Below are positions 45,239 through 53,923 of a DNA stretch of 64,000 bases, piece after piece; the stretch's first letter is position 1; each line of letters opens with the position of its first letter. The notes under the pieces were generated by a model. The model made no database searches. It was not told the DNA's origin and saw only the letters and a program-made list of their open reading frames with translations. Position numbers and translations under genes: made by a program. Source of the stretch: Streptomyces pluripotens (GTDB lineage Bacteria; Actinomycetota; Actinomycetes; Streptomycetales; Streptomycetaceae); contig NZ_CP021080.1 in assembly GCF_000802245.2 (NCBI RefSeq), positions 3,100,001 to 3,164,000 of the forward strand. Reading direction: 5' to 3'.

Positions 45239-45612
45239 GGCTCTCCCCCCTTCGGCGCCCCCACGGTTTGCTCGGCCAGTGCCACAGCCTCCTCACGCAT
45301 CTCGAAGGGCAGCCCGCCCAGCAGCGGCGGCCTGGCCACCACCGTCACCCGGACCAGGTCGCCGTCGCGCCCCACCGTCACCCGCGCCCCGCGCGGCGCG
45401 GTCTGCCGCGTCACCGCCCTCACTGCTTCAACCGGGTCCTGTCGGGCGGCGGCCCGGGCGCCCGTGCGGGCAGCGTCCACGCACTGGATCCGGGCGGCCG
45501 CCGCCAGCAGCCCCCAGACCAGTGCCATGGTGAACGCCACCAACACGCAGAGCACGACGGCCGCCTCGGCGGTCACGAATCCCCGATCCCCCTGACGCTC
45601 ACATCCGCGCAC
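45235..45612 (-). CDS. tadE: TadE-family minor pilin
   Basis: A protein of about 125 residues with the class III prepilin pattern: GDRGFVTAEAAVVLCVLVAF, with the Glu expected five residues after the cleavage site, then a periplasmic domain (RTGARAAARQDPVEAVRAV). The start is ambiguous. GTG 45612 overlaps the pilin gene by 14 bp and has GGAG about ten bases upstream. A GTG just before TAEAA is also possible, but it would remove the leader peptide. The C-terminus overlaps the next gene by 4 bp. Confidence 0.82.
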   Translation of the reverse strand: MRGCERQGDRGFVTAEAAVVLCVLVAFTMALVWGLLAAAARIQCVDAARTGARAAARQDPVEAVRAVTRQTAPRGARVTVGRDGDLVRVTVVARPPLLGGLPFEMREEAVALAEQTVGAPKGGEP

Positions 45613-45799
45613 TGAGGGCCTTCTCCACAATCCCCTGCAGCTCCGCCTTGACCTGGCCACTGGTGACCACCTCATAGAGCAGCAGCGCGAAGCCGACGGC
45701 GGCGATGATCCCCATCGCGTACTCGGACGTCACCATCCCAGCGTCCCGACGACACACTCCCCGTAGCCGTTGCGTCATTTTCTTGATCTTCTGATTCAC
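45599..45799 (-). CDS. Flp-type major pilin (DUF4244)
   Basis: A 66-residue pilin precursor: basic leader (NQKIKKMTQRLRGVCRRDAG), probable cleavage before MVTSEYAMG with the conserved Glu, then a hydrophobic helix (IIAAVGFALLLYEVV) and a short C-terminus ending EKALSARM. The GTG at 45799 has GGGGG seven bases upstream. The size and motif match the single pilin of actinobacterial Tad loci. It is 68 bp downstream of the TadC gene, a gap that could hold a processing or regulatory site allowing higher pilin expression. Confidence 0.88.
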   Translation of the reverse strand: MNQKIKKMTQRLRGVCRRDAGMVTSEYAMGIIAAVGFALLLYEVVTSGQVKAELQGIVEKALSARM

Positions 45800-45867
45800 A
45801 CCAACCCCCTTGGAGTTCACGTTCGTTGTCCTTTTCGGACTTCTGCAACCAGCCACTGTCGGGCGCC

Positions 45868-46644
45868 TCACCCCCCTCCCATCGCACCGCCCGCCAGCCC
45901 GATCACGACAGGCAGCACCCCGACGGCGATGAAGGCGGGCAGGAAGCACAGGCCCACCGGCGCGGAGATCAGTACGGCGGCCCGACGCGCCCGGGCCGTC
46001 GCGGCCCGTGTCCACTCCGCACGCGCGTCCGAGGCGAGGCGGGCGACCGGACCGGCCGCAGGCACCCCTGACTCATCCGCCCGCTCCAGCAGCTGGGCCA
46101 GGCCTCCGGCACCGGGCAGTGAGGCCAACAAGCGCCAGGCGCGGGCCGGTTCACCCCCGAGGCGCACCTCGGCCGCCCCCTGGGCCAGTGCTTGCCCCAC
46201 GGGGCCGCCGATGGCCTCCCCCACCGCCTGGGCGGCAATCACCGGACCGGCGCCAGCCGAAATGCAGGCCGCCAGCAGGTCGGCCGCCAGGGGAAGTTGG
46301 CGTGCTGCCTTGGCAGTGTCAATCTCCTCCGGGCGACCCGCCGCCGACTGGTGGTCCCGCCATCGCCACAGCACGGCGCCCGCGCCGAACCCCAGCAGGA
46401 CCCCGGTGACTCCGCCCACCAGCGCCCAGACACCGCACGCCGCGCCGGTCGGCAGCAGCCACCGCCGGGCCGCACCCGGCACCTCGAATCGGGCTCTGGG
46501 CACGGGCGCTCCCCGGCCCAGCAGCCGGACCACCCGGTGCCGTGTCCGGCGGCGGCGCACCATCACCAACCGCCGGACAGCCCAGGCAAGGGCCAGCAGC
46601 ACGCCCCCGGTCATCCCCAGCCTGTGGATGACGTCTCCGCTCAT
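45868..46644 (-). CDS. tadC: Tad inner-membrane platform protein TadC
   Basis: A 258-residue type II secretion F-domain protein. Hydrophobic segments lie at the N-terminus, about 65-95 and the C-terminus (AAVLISAPVGLCFLPAFIAV). The cytoplasmic F domain is LPLAADLLAACISAGAGP and GLAQLLERADESGVP. ATG 46644 is chosen since GGAGG lies eight bases upstream. It pairs with TadB to form the assembly platform for the pilus. A gap of 214 bp separates it from the TadB stop, longer than elsewhere in the operon. Confidence 0.87.
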   Translation of the reverse strand: MSGDVIHRLGMTGGVLLALAWAVRRLVMVRRRRTRHRVVRLLGRGAPVPRARFEVPGAARRWLLPTGAACGVWALVGGVTGVLLGFGAGAVLWRWRDHQSAAGRPEEIDTAKAARQLPLAADLLAACISAGAGPVIAAQAVGEAIGGPVGQALAQGAAEVRLGGEPARAWRLLASLPGAGGLAQLLERADESGVPAAGPVARLASDARAEWTRAATARARRAAVLISAPVGLCFLPAFIAVGVLPVVIGLAGGAMGGG

Positions 46645-46858
46645 ACCGCATGCCTCCCATGTGCCGAACAACTCGCTGTGTCCGGGTCACCCGGACCACC
46701 ACCTCGATCGCCCCCCTCGTCCCTCGGTCGTCTGGTCCCTCACCGACCCACCCGCGCCGCGTACGCCCCCGACCGGAAGGGAGACCACCCGCTGCTCCTG
46801 GTGTCCTGGCCCTGCCCGGGCCCACGCGCTCCGTCCTCCGCCCCCACACGCTCCGTCC

Positions 46859-47704
46859 TCACCCCGATGCCGCTCCGCGCACGATCCGAACGGCCCACCA
46901 CGTCCCTGCCGCTTCAAGCACCAGCCCGGTGGTCAGACAGCCGAGGCCGACTCCGGTGTGCAGCAGTACGCGCAGCGGATCGGCGCCCATGGCGGCGCCA
47001 AGGAGCAGTCCGAGAACAGGCAGGATGGCAAGCAGCAGGGCTGTGGCCCTGGCTCCCGCCAGCTGGGCGCGAAGGTCGGCGCGTTGGTCCCGCTCGGCGC
47101 GCAGGGCTCCGTCCAGCCGGTCCAGGCCGGCCGCGAGCCCCGCTCCCCGGTCGACGGCCACCCGCCAGTACGCGGCCAGTCCGAGCAGGCCCTCGGCGCC
47201 CGGCTCCCGGGCCGCAGCGGCCAGCGCACAAGGGACGTCACCGCCGAACCGCGCCGCCGCAATCACGGCTGCCCGTGCGTCGCCGAGGCCACCGGAATCC
47301 CGTGCCGCCCGCAGCAGCGCTGCGCCCGGCTGCCGTCCCGCATGCACCTCCCCGGAGAGCACCCCACACAGGGTGATCACCGCGTCCGCCCGTCGCTCGT
47401 GGGCGAGGCGGGCCTGTCCGGCAAGCCGCACCCGGCGCAGCACCGCCACGCCGGCCGCTCCCGCGACGATCGGAATCACCGAAGTGCCCAGCAGTGCGAG
47501 CAGCAGCCCTGCCCCAAGCGCCCACCACTCGGCCCCCAAACGGCCGCGCAGCCGCCGCAGCACACCGAGGGTCTGCTCCCATGAGGGCGGACCTGTGGGG
47601 ACCACCCCACCACCGGCGAGCAACAGCCGCGCCCGCCGTGCCCCGTAGTGCCGTTCACCGAGCCACCAGGCCGTCGCACCCAGGCACATCAGCGCGACCG
47701 CCAT
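46859..47704 (-). CDS. tadB: Tad inner-membrane platform protein TadB
   Basis: A 281-residue F-domain membrane protein with an N-terminal helix, a helix pair (WWALGAGLLLALLGTSVIPI), a cytoplasmic F domain (ADAVITLCGVLSGEVHAGRQ, then GLGDARAAVIAAARFGGD) and C-terminal helices (ATALLLAILPVLGLLLGAAM). The ATG at 47704 has GGGAG about eight bases upstream, and in-frame starts at 47710 and 47731 are possible. It is 33 bp after the ATPase gene and probably cotranscribed with it. Confidence 0.87.
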   Translation of the reverse strand: MAVALMCLGATAWWLGERHYGARRARLLLAGGGVVPTGPPSWEQTLGVLRRLRGRLGAEWWALGAGLLLALLGTSVIPIVAGAAGVAVLRRVRLAGQARLAHERRADAVITLCGVLSGEVHAGRQPGAALLRAARDSGGLGDARAAVIAAARFGGDVPCALAAAAREPGAEGLLGLAAYWRVAVDRGAGLAAGLDRLDGALRAERDQRADLRAQLAGARATALLLAILPVLGLLLGAAMGADPLRVLLHTGVGLGCLTTGLVLEAAGTWWAVRIVRGAASG

Positions 47705-47737
47705 GAACATCTCTCCCGTCACTTCCCTCACCTCTGC

Positions 47738-49009
47738 TCACTCGCTCCCTGACTCATCCGCGTCCGGGAAGCACCGAACCCACCCGCGCCGGCCGATCCC
47801 CACTGGTCCACAGATGTCACCCGCATCCCCGAACCCGCCCGAGGCGCCGAGCAGTTGCCGCAGCCGTTCCCAGCCGCTCTCCCGTGTGAAGGCCCGCTCG
47901 GCCCAGCGCAGCGCCGGCACCGTCCGCACCAGACCCGTGGCGTCCCTCTCCAGAACGTGCACTTCGGCGATCCGGCGCTGTCCGGACCGGTCCCGAACGA
48001 GGTGCAGCACGACCGAGAGGGCGGCCGCCAGCTGGCTGTGCAGCGCAGCCCGGTCGAGTCCGGCGGCGGTGGCCAGCGCCTCCAGGCGGGCTGGTACATC
48101 CGCGGCGGCATTGGCGTGGACCGTGCCGCTGCCGCCTTCATGGCCGGTGTTGAGAGCCGCGAGCAGGTGCACTACCTCGGGGCCGCGTACTTCCCCGACC
48201 ACCAGCCGGTCGGGCCGCATTCGCAGCGCCTGCCGGACCAGGTCCTCCAGCGTGACCAGGCCGGCGCCCTCCTGGTTGGCCGGCCGGGTCTCCAGCCGGA
48301 CCACATGCGGGTGGTCCGGTCGCAGCTCGGCGGAATCCTCAGCGAGCACAATGCGTTCGCCCGGTCCGACCAGGCCGAGCAAGGCACTGAGCAGAGTCGT
48401 CTTGCCACTTCCGGTGCCGCCGCTGACGAGGAAGGACAGCCGGGCCGTCAGCAGAGCCCGCAGAATGCCGTCGCCGCCCGGTGGCACGGTGCCGGCCGCC
48501 ACCAGTTCCTCAAGGGTGAACGCCCGGGGCCGCACCACTCGCAGGGACAGGCAGGTGGAGCCGACCGCTACCGGGGGCAGCACAGCATGGAGCCGGGTGC
48601 CATCGGGCAGCCGGGCGTCCGCCCAGGGGCGGGCGTCGTCCAGGCGGCGTCCGGCCACGGCAGCCAGCCGCTGCGCAAGACGTCGAACAGCCGCCGCGTC
48701 GGGGAAGGCCACCGGGGTCAGTTCAAGGCCACCGCCACGGTCCACCCATACCCGGTCCGGGGCGGACACCAGGACATCGGTGACCTGCGGGTCGGCCAGC
48801 AGCGGCTCCAGCGGGCCGGTGCCGACGAGTTCGGACCTGAGGCGTTCGGCCGCGCCGAGGACTTCAGCATCGCCGAGGACCCGGCCCTGTTCGCGTAATG
48901 CCTGGGCGACGCGCGCCGGGGTGGGATCGGCGCCGCTCTCGGCCAGTCGGCGCCGGACGCCGTCGAGCAGGGCCGCGCCGTCGGCCGGGTGGACTCCGGG
49001 GAGCGTCAT
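47738..49009 (-). CDS. tadA: Tad pilus assembly ATPase TadA/CpaF
   Basis: A 423-residue secretion ATPase of the VirB11/CpaF type. Walker A is SGGTGSGKTTLLSALL, the Asp box is IVLAEDSAELRP, Walker B is RPDRLVVGEVRGPEVV, and the His box is GHEGGSGTVHANAA. It powers pilin assembly at the membrane. It overlaps the upstream Ssd gene by 4 bp (ATGA), so the two are coupled. The C-terminal 30 residues are low complexity. All catalytic motifs are intact, so the locus is probably functional. Confidence 0.93.
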   Translation of the reverse strand: MTLPGVHPADGAALLDGVRRRLAESGADPTPARVAQALREQGRVLGDAEVLGAAERLRSELVGTGPLEPLLADPQVTDVLVSAPDRVWVDRGGGLELTPVAFPDAAAVRRLAQRLAAVAGRRLDDARPWADARLPDGTRLHAVLPPVAVGSTCLSLRVVRPRAFTLEELVAAGTVPPGGDGILRALLTARLSFLVSGGTGSGKTTLLSALLGLVGPGERIVLAEDSAELRPDHPHVVRLETRPANQEGAGLVTLEDLVRQALRMRPDRLVVGEVRGPEVVHLLAALNTGHEGGSGTVHANAAADVPARLEALATAAGLDRAALHSQLAAALSVVLHLVRDRSGQRRIAEVHVLERDATGLVRTVPALRWAERAFTRESGWERLRQLLGASGGFGDAGDICGPVGIGRRGWVRCFPDADESGSE

Positions 49010-50103
49010 CGGGTGCCTCCCACTTCGACGAGCGCGCGTTCCCAGAAGTTCACGCAGAAGCGGACGAGCGGGCCGCGGCCGCTCGCACCAGGCGGTTTGG
49101 CACCGGCGCGCGGACGCAGCAGTGCCGGTTCGACCGGGACCTCGCCGACCAGCGGCAGGCCCAGCAACCGGGCCACCTCCAGGTCATCCAGGCCGGGCGC
49201 GTACGGCCCGCGGACCGCCACCCGCACATCGCGTACGACCATGCCGACGGCGGACGCCACCCGTCCGGCGGCCGCGACCGCCCGCAGTTCGGCGGGGACG
49301 ACGAGCAGGGCCAAGTCAAGCTGAGCGAGGGCTTCGGTGACTCCGTCGTCGAGGCGACGGGGCAGATCGACCACGACCGCGCCACCGCGCCGTCTGGCGG
49401 CGGCGAGCACCGCGCGCACCGCCTGGGCCGGAATGCCCGCGCAGTCGCCCCGGTCCCAGCTGAGCACCCGCAGCGCATGCAGTTCCGGCAGCGACTCCTC
49501 CAGGGCTCCTCCGCCGACCCGTCCGCGGGAGGCGGCGAAGGCGGGCCAGCGCAGCCCTTCGGCGCTCTCGCCCCCGAGGAGTACATCGAGTCCGCCGCCG
49601 AGCGGATCGGCGTCCACCAGCAGGGTGCGCAGTCCCTCGCGCGCGGAGGTGATGGCGAGCGCGCAGGCGAGGGTGGATGCACCGGCCCCGCCCCGGCCAC
49701 CGATCACGCCGACAGTGAGGGCTGGACGGCCCACTCCCTCCGCGACGTCGGCGATGCGGTCAACCAGCCACTGCTCACCGTCCGGGAGCATCAGGACATG
49801 ATCGGCACCGATCTGGACGGCTCGTTTCCACACCTCCGAGTCGTCCTGGTCACGGCCGACGAGCACCACCCCATGACGTCGTGTGGCACCGCGTACGCGG
49901 CCTGCGGCGTCGTCACCGACCAGCACGAGCGGAGCCGTCTCCCAGCCGCCGCCGTGATCCGGCACGCCGTGGTGGACCTCCGGTGTCGCGCCCGCGGCAG
50001 CGCACAGGCGCAGCAGGTCGTCCAGGAGTCCAGCGTCCTCAGTGACGATGAGCGGCCGGCCTCCGGCACCGGGCGGCGGGTCGTGGGTGAGGGTTCCGGT
50101 CAT
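49006..50103 (-). CDS. ssd: Septum-site-determining/CpaE-like MinD-family protein Ssd
   Basis: A 365-residue protein. The N-terminal part is receiver-like (PLIVTEDAGLLDDLLRLCAA) without the phosphorylation residues. The C-terminal ParA/MinD domain has an altered P-loop GGRGGAGASTLACAL, where both Walker lysines are Arg and Ala, then VDADPLGGGLDVLLGGE and VVVDLPRRLDDGV. The M. tuberculosis orthologue Ssd (Rv3660c) affects septum placement and sits in the same Tad locus. The ATG at 50103 follows GGGGGAG and a longer frame lacks a signal. It likely localises the pilus machine or links it to division. Confidence 0.88.
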   Translation of the reverse strand: MTGTLTHDPPPGAGGRPLIVTEDAGLLDDLLRLCAAAGATPEVHHGVPDHGGGWETAPLVLVGDDAAGRVRGATRRHGVVLVGRDQDDSEVWKRAVQIGADHVLMLPDGEQWLVDRIADVAEGVGRPALTVGVIGGRGGAGASTLACALAITSAREGLRTLLVDADPLGGGLDVLLGGESAEGLRWPAFAASRGRVGGGALEESLPELHALRVLSWDRGDCAGIPAQAVRAVLAAARRRGGAVVVDLPRRLDDGVTEALAQLDLALLVVPAELRAVAAAGRVASAVGMVVRDVRVAVRGPYAPGLDDLEVARLLGLPLVGEVPVEPALLRPRAGAKPPGASGRGPLVRFCVNFWERALVEVGGTR

Positions 50104-50706
50104 GTGCGCTCCCCCTTCGCTGGGTGTTCCGCGCAGCACCTGCGGCCACGCGATTAACAAAGATGTGAAGAACCGGCGCGCGGCCTCCATATGAACAGCC
50201 GATAAGAACCGGCCATACCCGCTCGAACATTCGGAACCGGCCATGAACTCGACGCTGTCCGGAACGTGCTGGAATCACGGTGCAGCGATCCTCGAAATCG
50301 TGTGGATCTTGGTCGAAAACTGTGGACAAGTCAGAGGCTGTGGATATCGGCTTCACCCATACCGGTGACTGCCGTACTAGCCCGTGTACGACTTCCGCAG
50401 CGCAGTGCGATGATTACCAGGAGTAGCAGATCATGGACATGCCGATTAGGCCCCAGGCCGGCGCGGCATCGATCGCACAGCCCACCGAAGAAGACCCTCA
50501 GCAGAGGGGGGAAGTAAGAAAACCCACCCGGACATGCGACGACCCCCGCCGGGGGGGAGAGCGGGGGTCGTCCCCACGGCCGACTCGGGGGGGAGGAGCC
50601 GGACCGGGTTAGCACGGTCGCGAACGATCCGTGACTTCCATGGTGTACCCGAGAGCCCTCTCAGGCAAACCCACGCGCCCCACCTTACGCCGAATGGTGG
50701 GCGCCT
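50104..50706. promoter_or_regulatory. Divergent control region between ssd/Tad operon and HAD gene, with DnaA-box-like sites
   Basis: This 603-bp gap lies between two divergent starts. TGTGGACAA at 50321-50329 is the exact complement of the Streptomyces DnaA box TTGTCCACA. Similar 9-mers TGTGGATCT (50301-50309) and TGTGGATAT (50339-50347) flank it in the same orientation. A 12-bp stem GACGACCCCCGC/GCGGGGGTCGTC lies at 50538-50572. A 59-codon plus-strand frame (50433-50612) has AGGAG nine bases before its ATG. It overlaps the hairpin and encodes low-complexity sequence, so I do not call it a gene. Confidence 0.5.
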
Positions 50707-51534
50707 ATGCTCAAGGACGTGGAAAACCACTCCTTGCCTCGCGCAGCAGCCTTCTTCGACCTGGACAAGACGGTCATTGCGAAGTCGAGCACACTCACCT
50801 TCAGCAAGTCCTTCTACCAAGGCGGGCTGATCAACCGCAGGGCCGCACTGCGTACCGCATATGCCCAGTTCGTCTTCCTGGCCGGTGGCCTGGATCACGA
50901 CCAGATGGAGCGCGTACGCGAGTATCTGTCGGCCTTGTGTCGCGGTTGGAATGTCCAGCAGGTGCGGGAGATCGTCGCCGAAACCCTGCACGATCTGATC
51001 GACCCGATCATCTACGACGAGGCCGCCTCCCTCGTCGAGGAGCATCACATGGCCGGCCGGGACGTGGTGATCGTGTCCACCTCGGGCGCCGAGGTCGTCG
51101 AGCCGATCGGTGAACTGCTGGGCGCGGACCGGGTGGTGGCCACGCGCATGGTCGTCGGCGAGGACGGCTGCTTCACCGGGGAGATCGAGTACTACGCCTA
51201 CGGTCCGACCAAGGCCGAGGCGGTCAGGGAACTGGCCCTGTCCGAGGGCTACGACCTCGACCGCTGCTACGCCTACAGCGACTCCGCGACCGATCTGCCC
51301 ATGCTCCAGGCAGTCGGGCACCCGCACGCGGTGAACCCGGACCGCGCACTGCGCCGCGAGGCAAACGCACGCGGGTGGCCGGTTCTTGAGTTCCGTCGCC
51401 CGGTACCGCTCAAGAAGCGGCTGCCCACGCTCTCCGTCCCGCCGCGCCCGGCGCTGGTGGCAGCAGCGGCCATAGGCGCAGCGGCTGCCACCGCCGGCCT
51501 CGTCTGGTACGCCAGCCGGCGCCGTAGTGCCTGA
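50707..51534 (+). CDS. HAD-IB family phosphatase with C-terminal membrane anchor
   Basis: A 275-residue HAD hydrolase: nucleophile motif FFDLDKTVIAKSS (DxDxT at about 18-22), motif II VIVSTSGAE, and motif IV YSDSATDLPMLQAVG. The fold resembles SerB and the IB subfamily. The C-terminus has a hydrophobic helix (ALVAAAAIGAAAATAGLVWY) and a basic end, so the enzyme is probably membrane-tethered. In S. coelicolor the orthologue next to the Tad locus has been annotated as a morphological-differentiation protein. The substrate is unknown. ATG 50707 is used, and a GTG at 50719 is an alternative. Confidence 0.9.
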   Translation: MLKDVENHSLPRAAAFFDLDKTVIAKSSTLTFSKSFYQGGLINRRAALRTAYAQFVFLAGGLDHDQMERVREYLSALCRGWNVQQVREIVAETLHDLIDPIIYDEAASLVEEHHMAGRDVVIVSTSGAEVVEPIGELLGADRVVATRMVVGEDGCFTGEIEYYAYGPTKAEAVRELALSEGYDLDRCYAYSDSATDLPMLQAVGHPHAVNPDRALRREANARGWPVLEFRRPVPLKKRLPTLSVPPRPALVAAAAIGAAAATAGLVWYASRRRSA

Positions 51535-51970
51535 TCAGAGTCCGGTTCACCCCGCTTGAAGGCAAAGGTAAAGAAATGCAGGCAAGGGTTCCGCTTGTTC
51601 CCGACTTGCAGTAGAAAGAATTCAACGGCCCGCGCGACCAAAGGACATCCGAGAGGATCCCCTAGCGCTACGCACTTGGCCCACGGACCCAGCATGGACA
51701 CCGGGCACCCACGCGACGTCGACCCGTCGATTACGGGCCAGCCGCACCAGGTGACGGGCAAAGCACCCCGACCTGATGGGCAACATTTCGAGGACGCTTG
51801 GTAACCCGGTGGACATGCCAGCGGCGGTACGAGCTCTCGTACCGCCGCAACCTTGTTCGCTCCCCGCGCACGCGTCCTCTTCGCGTCCGACGGCGCACGC
51901 CCGCCGGATACGGGACAGCGCACGCCCCGGCTCCGCCGGACACCATCACCCCAGCCGGGAGCGCGATGCC
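51535..51970. other. Intergenic region between convergent HAD and Fic-like genes
   Basis: This 436-bp gap holds no convincing gene. It begins with an AT-richer patch (about 51555-51660) containing a rough inverted repeat (TGCAGGCAAGGG against CCCGACTTGCA) that could be a small RNA or simply spacer. A strong terminator-like hairpin is at 51821-51848. Confidence 0.4.
51821..51848. terminator. Bidirectional terminator hairpin
   Basis: GCGGCGGTACGAG (51821-51833) pairs perfectly with CTCGTACCGCCGC (51836-51848). It lies between convergent genes, about 120 bp past the Fic-like stop. It has no U-tract. Confidence 0.6.
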
Positions 51971-52795
51971 TCAGGCCGCGCCGCGCTGGAGCGCCTCACA
52001 CACCGCCGTCGATTCGCGAACGCCCAGCTCGACCGCCCGGCCGCAGTGAACGATCCAACCCGCCATGCCCTCGGGGGTACCGGAGACGTATCCGTCCAGT
52101 GCGGCCAGGTAGGAGGCTCGACCCAGTTCGGCGTGGCCGACCTCCGCCGGACAGACCGCCTTCGGATCCAGCCCACTGCCGATCAGCACGATCCGCTCGG
52201 CCGCACGCGCAACCAAACCGTTGTAGGAGACGAAGGGCCGCAGCGCGAGCAGCTCGCCGTGCACCACGGCGGCCGTCACCAGCGCGGGCGCGGAGGTCCC
52301 CGCAATGATCAGGTCCGCCAGCCCCTCAAGTCGGGCGGAGACCTCCTGGGCATCGGGCAGCTGCCGCTCGACGAGCGGCTCGTCCACCACCTCACCGGCC
52401 TGACGCGGCCTGCCGACCTGCTCCTCCTGGCTGGCCGCAGCGACCAGGTGCAGCCGCGCGAGCACCCGCAGCGGCGTCTGCCGCCAGATGGAAAGCAGCT
52501 GCCCCGCCTCGGCCGACAGCCGCAGCGCCGCACCCACGGCACGCGCCTCGGCACCGGTGCTGAAGTCGGTGCGCCGTCGCACCTCTTCCAGAGCCCAGTC
52601 CGCACCGGACAGTGCGGCCGAGCCGCGGGCCCCGCGCAAGGCCGCTTCGGAGGCGATCTCATTGCTGCGGCGCCGCATGATCCGGTGCCCGTAGACCCGG
52701 TCCACGGCCTTGCGTACGGACTCCACGGACTCGGCCACGCCGGGCAGCGCACCCAGGGCGGCAAGCGGATCGGCGGTCGCGCCTGTCGTACTCAT
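51971..52795 (-). CDS. Fic/DOC-like protein with degenerate active site
   Basis: A 274-residue helical protein. Near residue 185 it has LALRPFVSYNGLVARAAERI. This aligns with the Fic core HPFxxGNGRxxR: the Pro-Phe, Asn-Gly and terminal Arg are kept, but the catalytic His is replaced by Arg (LRPF). AMPylation is therefore unlikely by the standard route. Similar actinobacterial genes lie in the same place and have been called oxidoreductase without clear support. ATG 52795 lacks a ribosome site. A -10-like TAGTGT seven bases before it could give a leaderless transcript. It is divergent from the CooC-like gene. Confidence 0.75.
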   Translation of the reverse strand: MSTTGATADPLAALGALPGVAESVESVRKAVDRVYGHRIMRRRSNEIASEAALRGARGSAALSGADWALEEVRRRTDFSTGAEARAVGAALRLSAEAGQLLSIWRQTPLRVLARLHLVAAASQEEQVGRPRQAGEVVDEPLVERQLPDAQEVSARLEGLADLIIAGTSAPALVTAAVVHGELLALRPFVSYNGLVARAAERIVLIGSGLDPKAVCPAEVGHAELGRASYLAALDGYVSGTPEGMAGWIVHCGRAVELGVRESTAVCEALQRGAA

Positions 52796-52939
52796 GAGTA
52801 CGACACTACGCGTCCCTTGCGGCCCGGCCGCCACCCCCCGGCGAACGTCCCGGCCACCCCGATCACCGACCCCACGAAGGAGTGGTCTTCCTCGCACGGG
52901 CCTGCACGGAAAGCCACCGAGCGGCTACGCTTCGTGAAC

Positions 52940-53920
52940 ATGAAAATTGCTTTCGTTGGGAAGGGGGGCAGCGGCAAGACCACGCTCTCCTCCCTCTTCA
53001 TCCGCCATCTCGCGGCCGCCGGCGCTCCAGTGGTCGCCATCGACGCGGACATCAACCAGCACCTCGGCCCCGCGCTCGGCCTCAGCGAAGCGGAGGCGGC
53101 GGCGCTACCCGCCATGGGTGAACGACTGCCGCTGATCAAGGACTATCTGCGCGGCACCAATCCGCGCATCACCTCCGCCGCGACAATGATCAAGACGACC
53201 CCGCCCGGCGAAGGCTCACGGCTGGTCCGGGTGCGGGAACCCAACCCGGTCTACGACGCCTGCGCACGCCCCGTGGAACTCGACGGCGGTGCCGTCCGTT
53301 TGATGGTCACCGGCCCCTTCACGGACACCGACCTGGGGGTCGCTTGCTACCACTCCAAGACGGGAGCGGTGGAGCTGTTCCTGAACCACCTCGTCGATGG
53401 TCCCGACGAGTACGTCGTGGTCGACATGACGGCGGGTTCCGACTCCTTCGCCTCGGGCATGTTCACCCGCTTCGACGTGACGTTCCTCGTCGCCGAACCG
53501 ACCCGGAAGGGGGTCTCCGTCTACCGCCAGTACAAGGACTACGCCCGCGACTTCGGCGTCGCCCTGAAGGTTGTCGGCAACAAGATCCAGGAACCGGACG
53601 ACATCGACTTCCTGCGCACGGAGGTCGGGGACGACCTGCTGGTCACGGTCGGGCGCTCGGACTGGGTCCGTGCCATGGAGAAGGGGCACCCACCACGGTT
53701 CGACCTCCTGGAAGAGCCCAACGGCCGTGCCCTGGAGGCCCTCCGGTGCACCGTGGACGGGTCATACGAGCTGCGCGATTGGGAGCGCTACACCCGGCAG
53801 ATGGTGCACTTCCACCTCAAGAACGCCGAGGCTTGGGGCAATGAGCGCACCGGAGCCGACCTGGCGGCACAGGTCGACCCCGGATTCGTGCTCAGCGAGA
53901 GTGTGGCAGCCCCGATCTGA
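52940..53920 (+). CDS. CooC/MinD-like P-loop ATPase
   Basis: A 326-residue SIMIBI-class ATPase: deviant Walker A FVGKGGSGKTTLSSLF (about residues 5-20), switch residue AIDADINQHLG, and DEYVVVDMTAGSD for motif 3. It resembles CooC, the ATPase that helps insert nickel into CO dehydrogenase, rather than ParA chromosome-partition proteins. It lacks a nearby ParB or CO dehydrogenase gene. A conserved lone copy in this neighbourhood suggests a housekeeping metal-insertion or chaperone role, which is inferred. A GTG two codons upstream is an alternative start, and no ribosome site is obvious. Confidence 0.85.
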   Translation: MKIAFVGKGGSGKTTLSSLFIRHLAAAGAPVVAIDADINQHLGPALGLSEAEAAALPAMGERLPLIKDYLRGTNPRITSAATMIKTTPPGEGSRLVRVREPNPVYDACARPVELDGGAVRLMVTGPFTDTDLGVACYHSKTGAVELFLNHLVDGPDEYVVVDMTAGSDSFASGMFTRFDVTFLVAEPTRKGVSVYRQYKDYARDFGVALKVVGNKIQEPDDIDFLRTEVGDDLLVTVGRSDWVRAMEKGHPPRFDLLEEPNGRALEALRCTVDGSYELRDWERYTRQMVHFHLKNAEAWGNERTGADLAAQVDPGFVLSESVAAPI

Positions 53921-53923
53921 GGT

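Noticed and set aside
50433..50612. 59-codon plus-strand frame with AGGAG before its ATG
   Set aside because: It encodes Gly/Arg/Pro low-complexity sequence across a GC-rich hairpin in the leader of the HAD gene. Third-position GC is not gene-like.
51555..51660. AT-richer stretch as a small RNA gene
   Set aside because: The inverted repeat is imperfect and there is no promoter or terminator pair that would frame a transcript.
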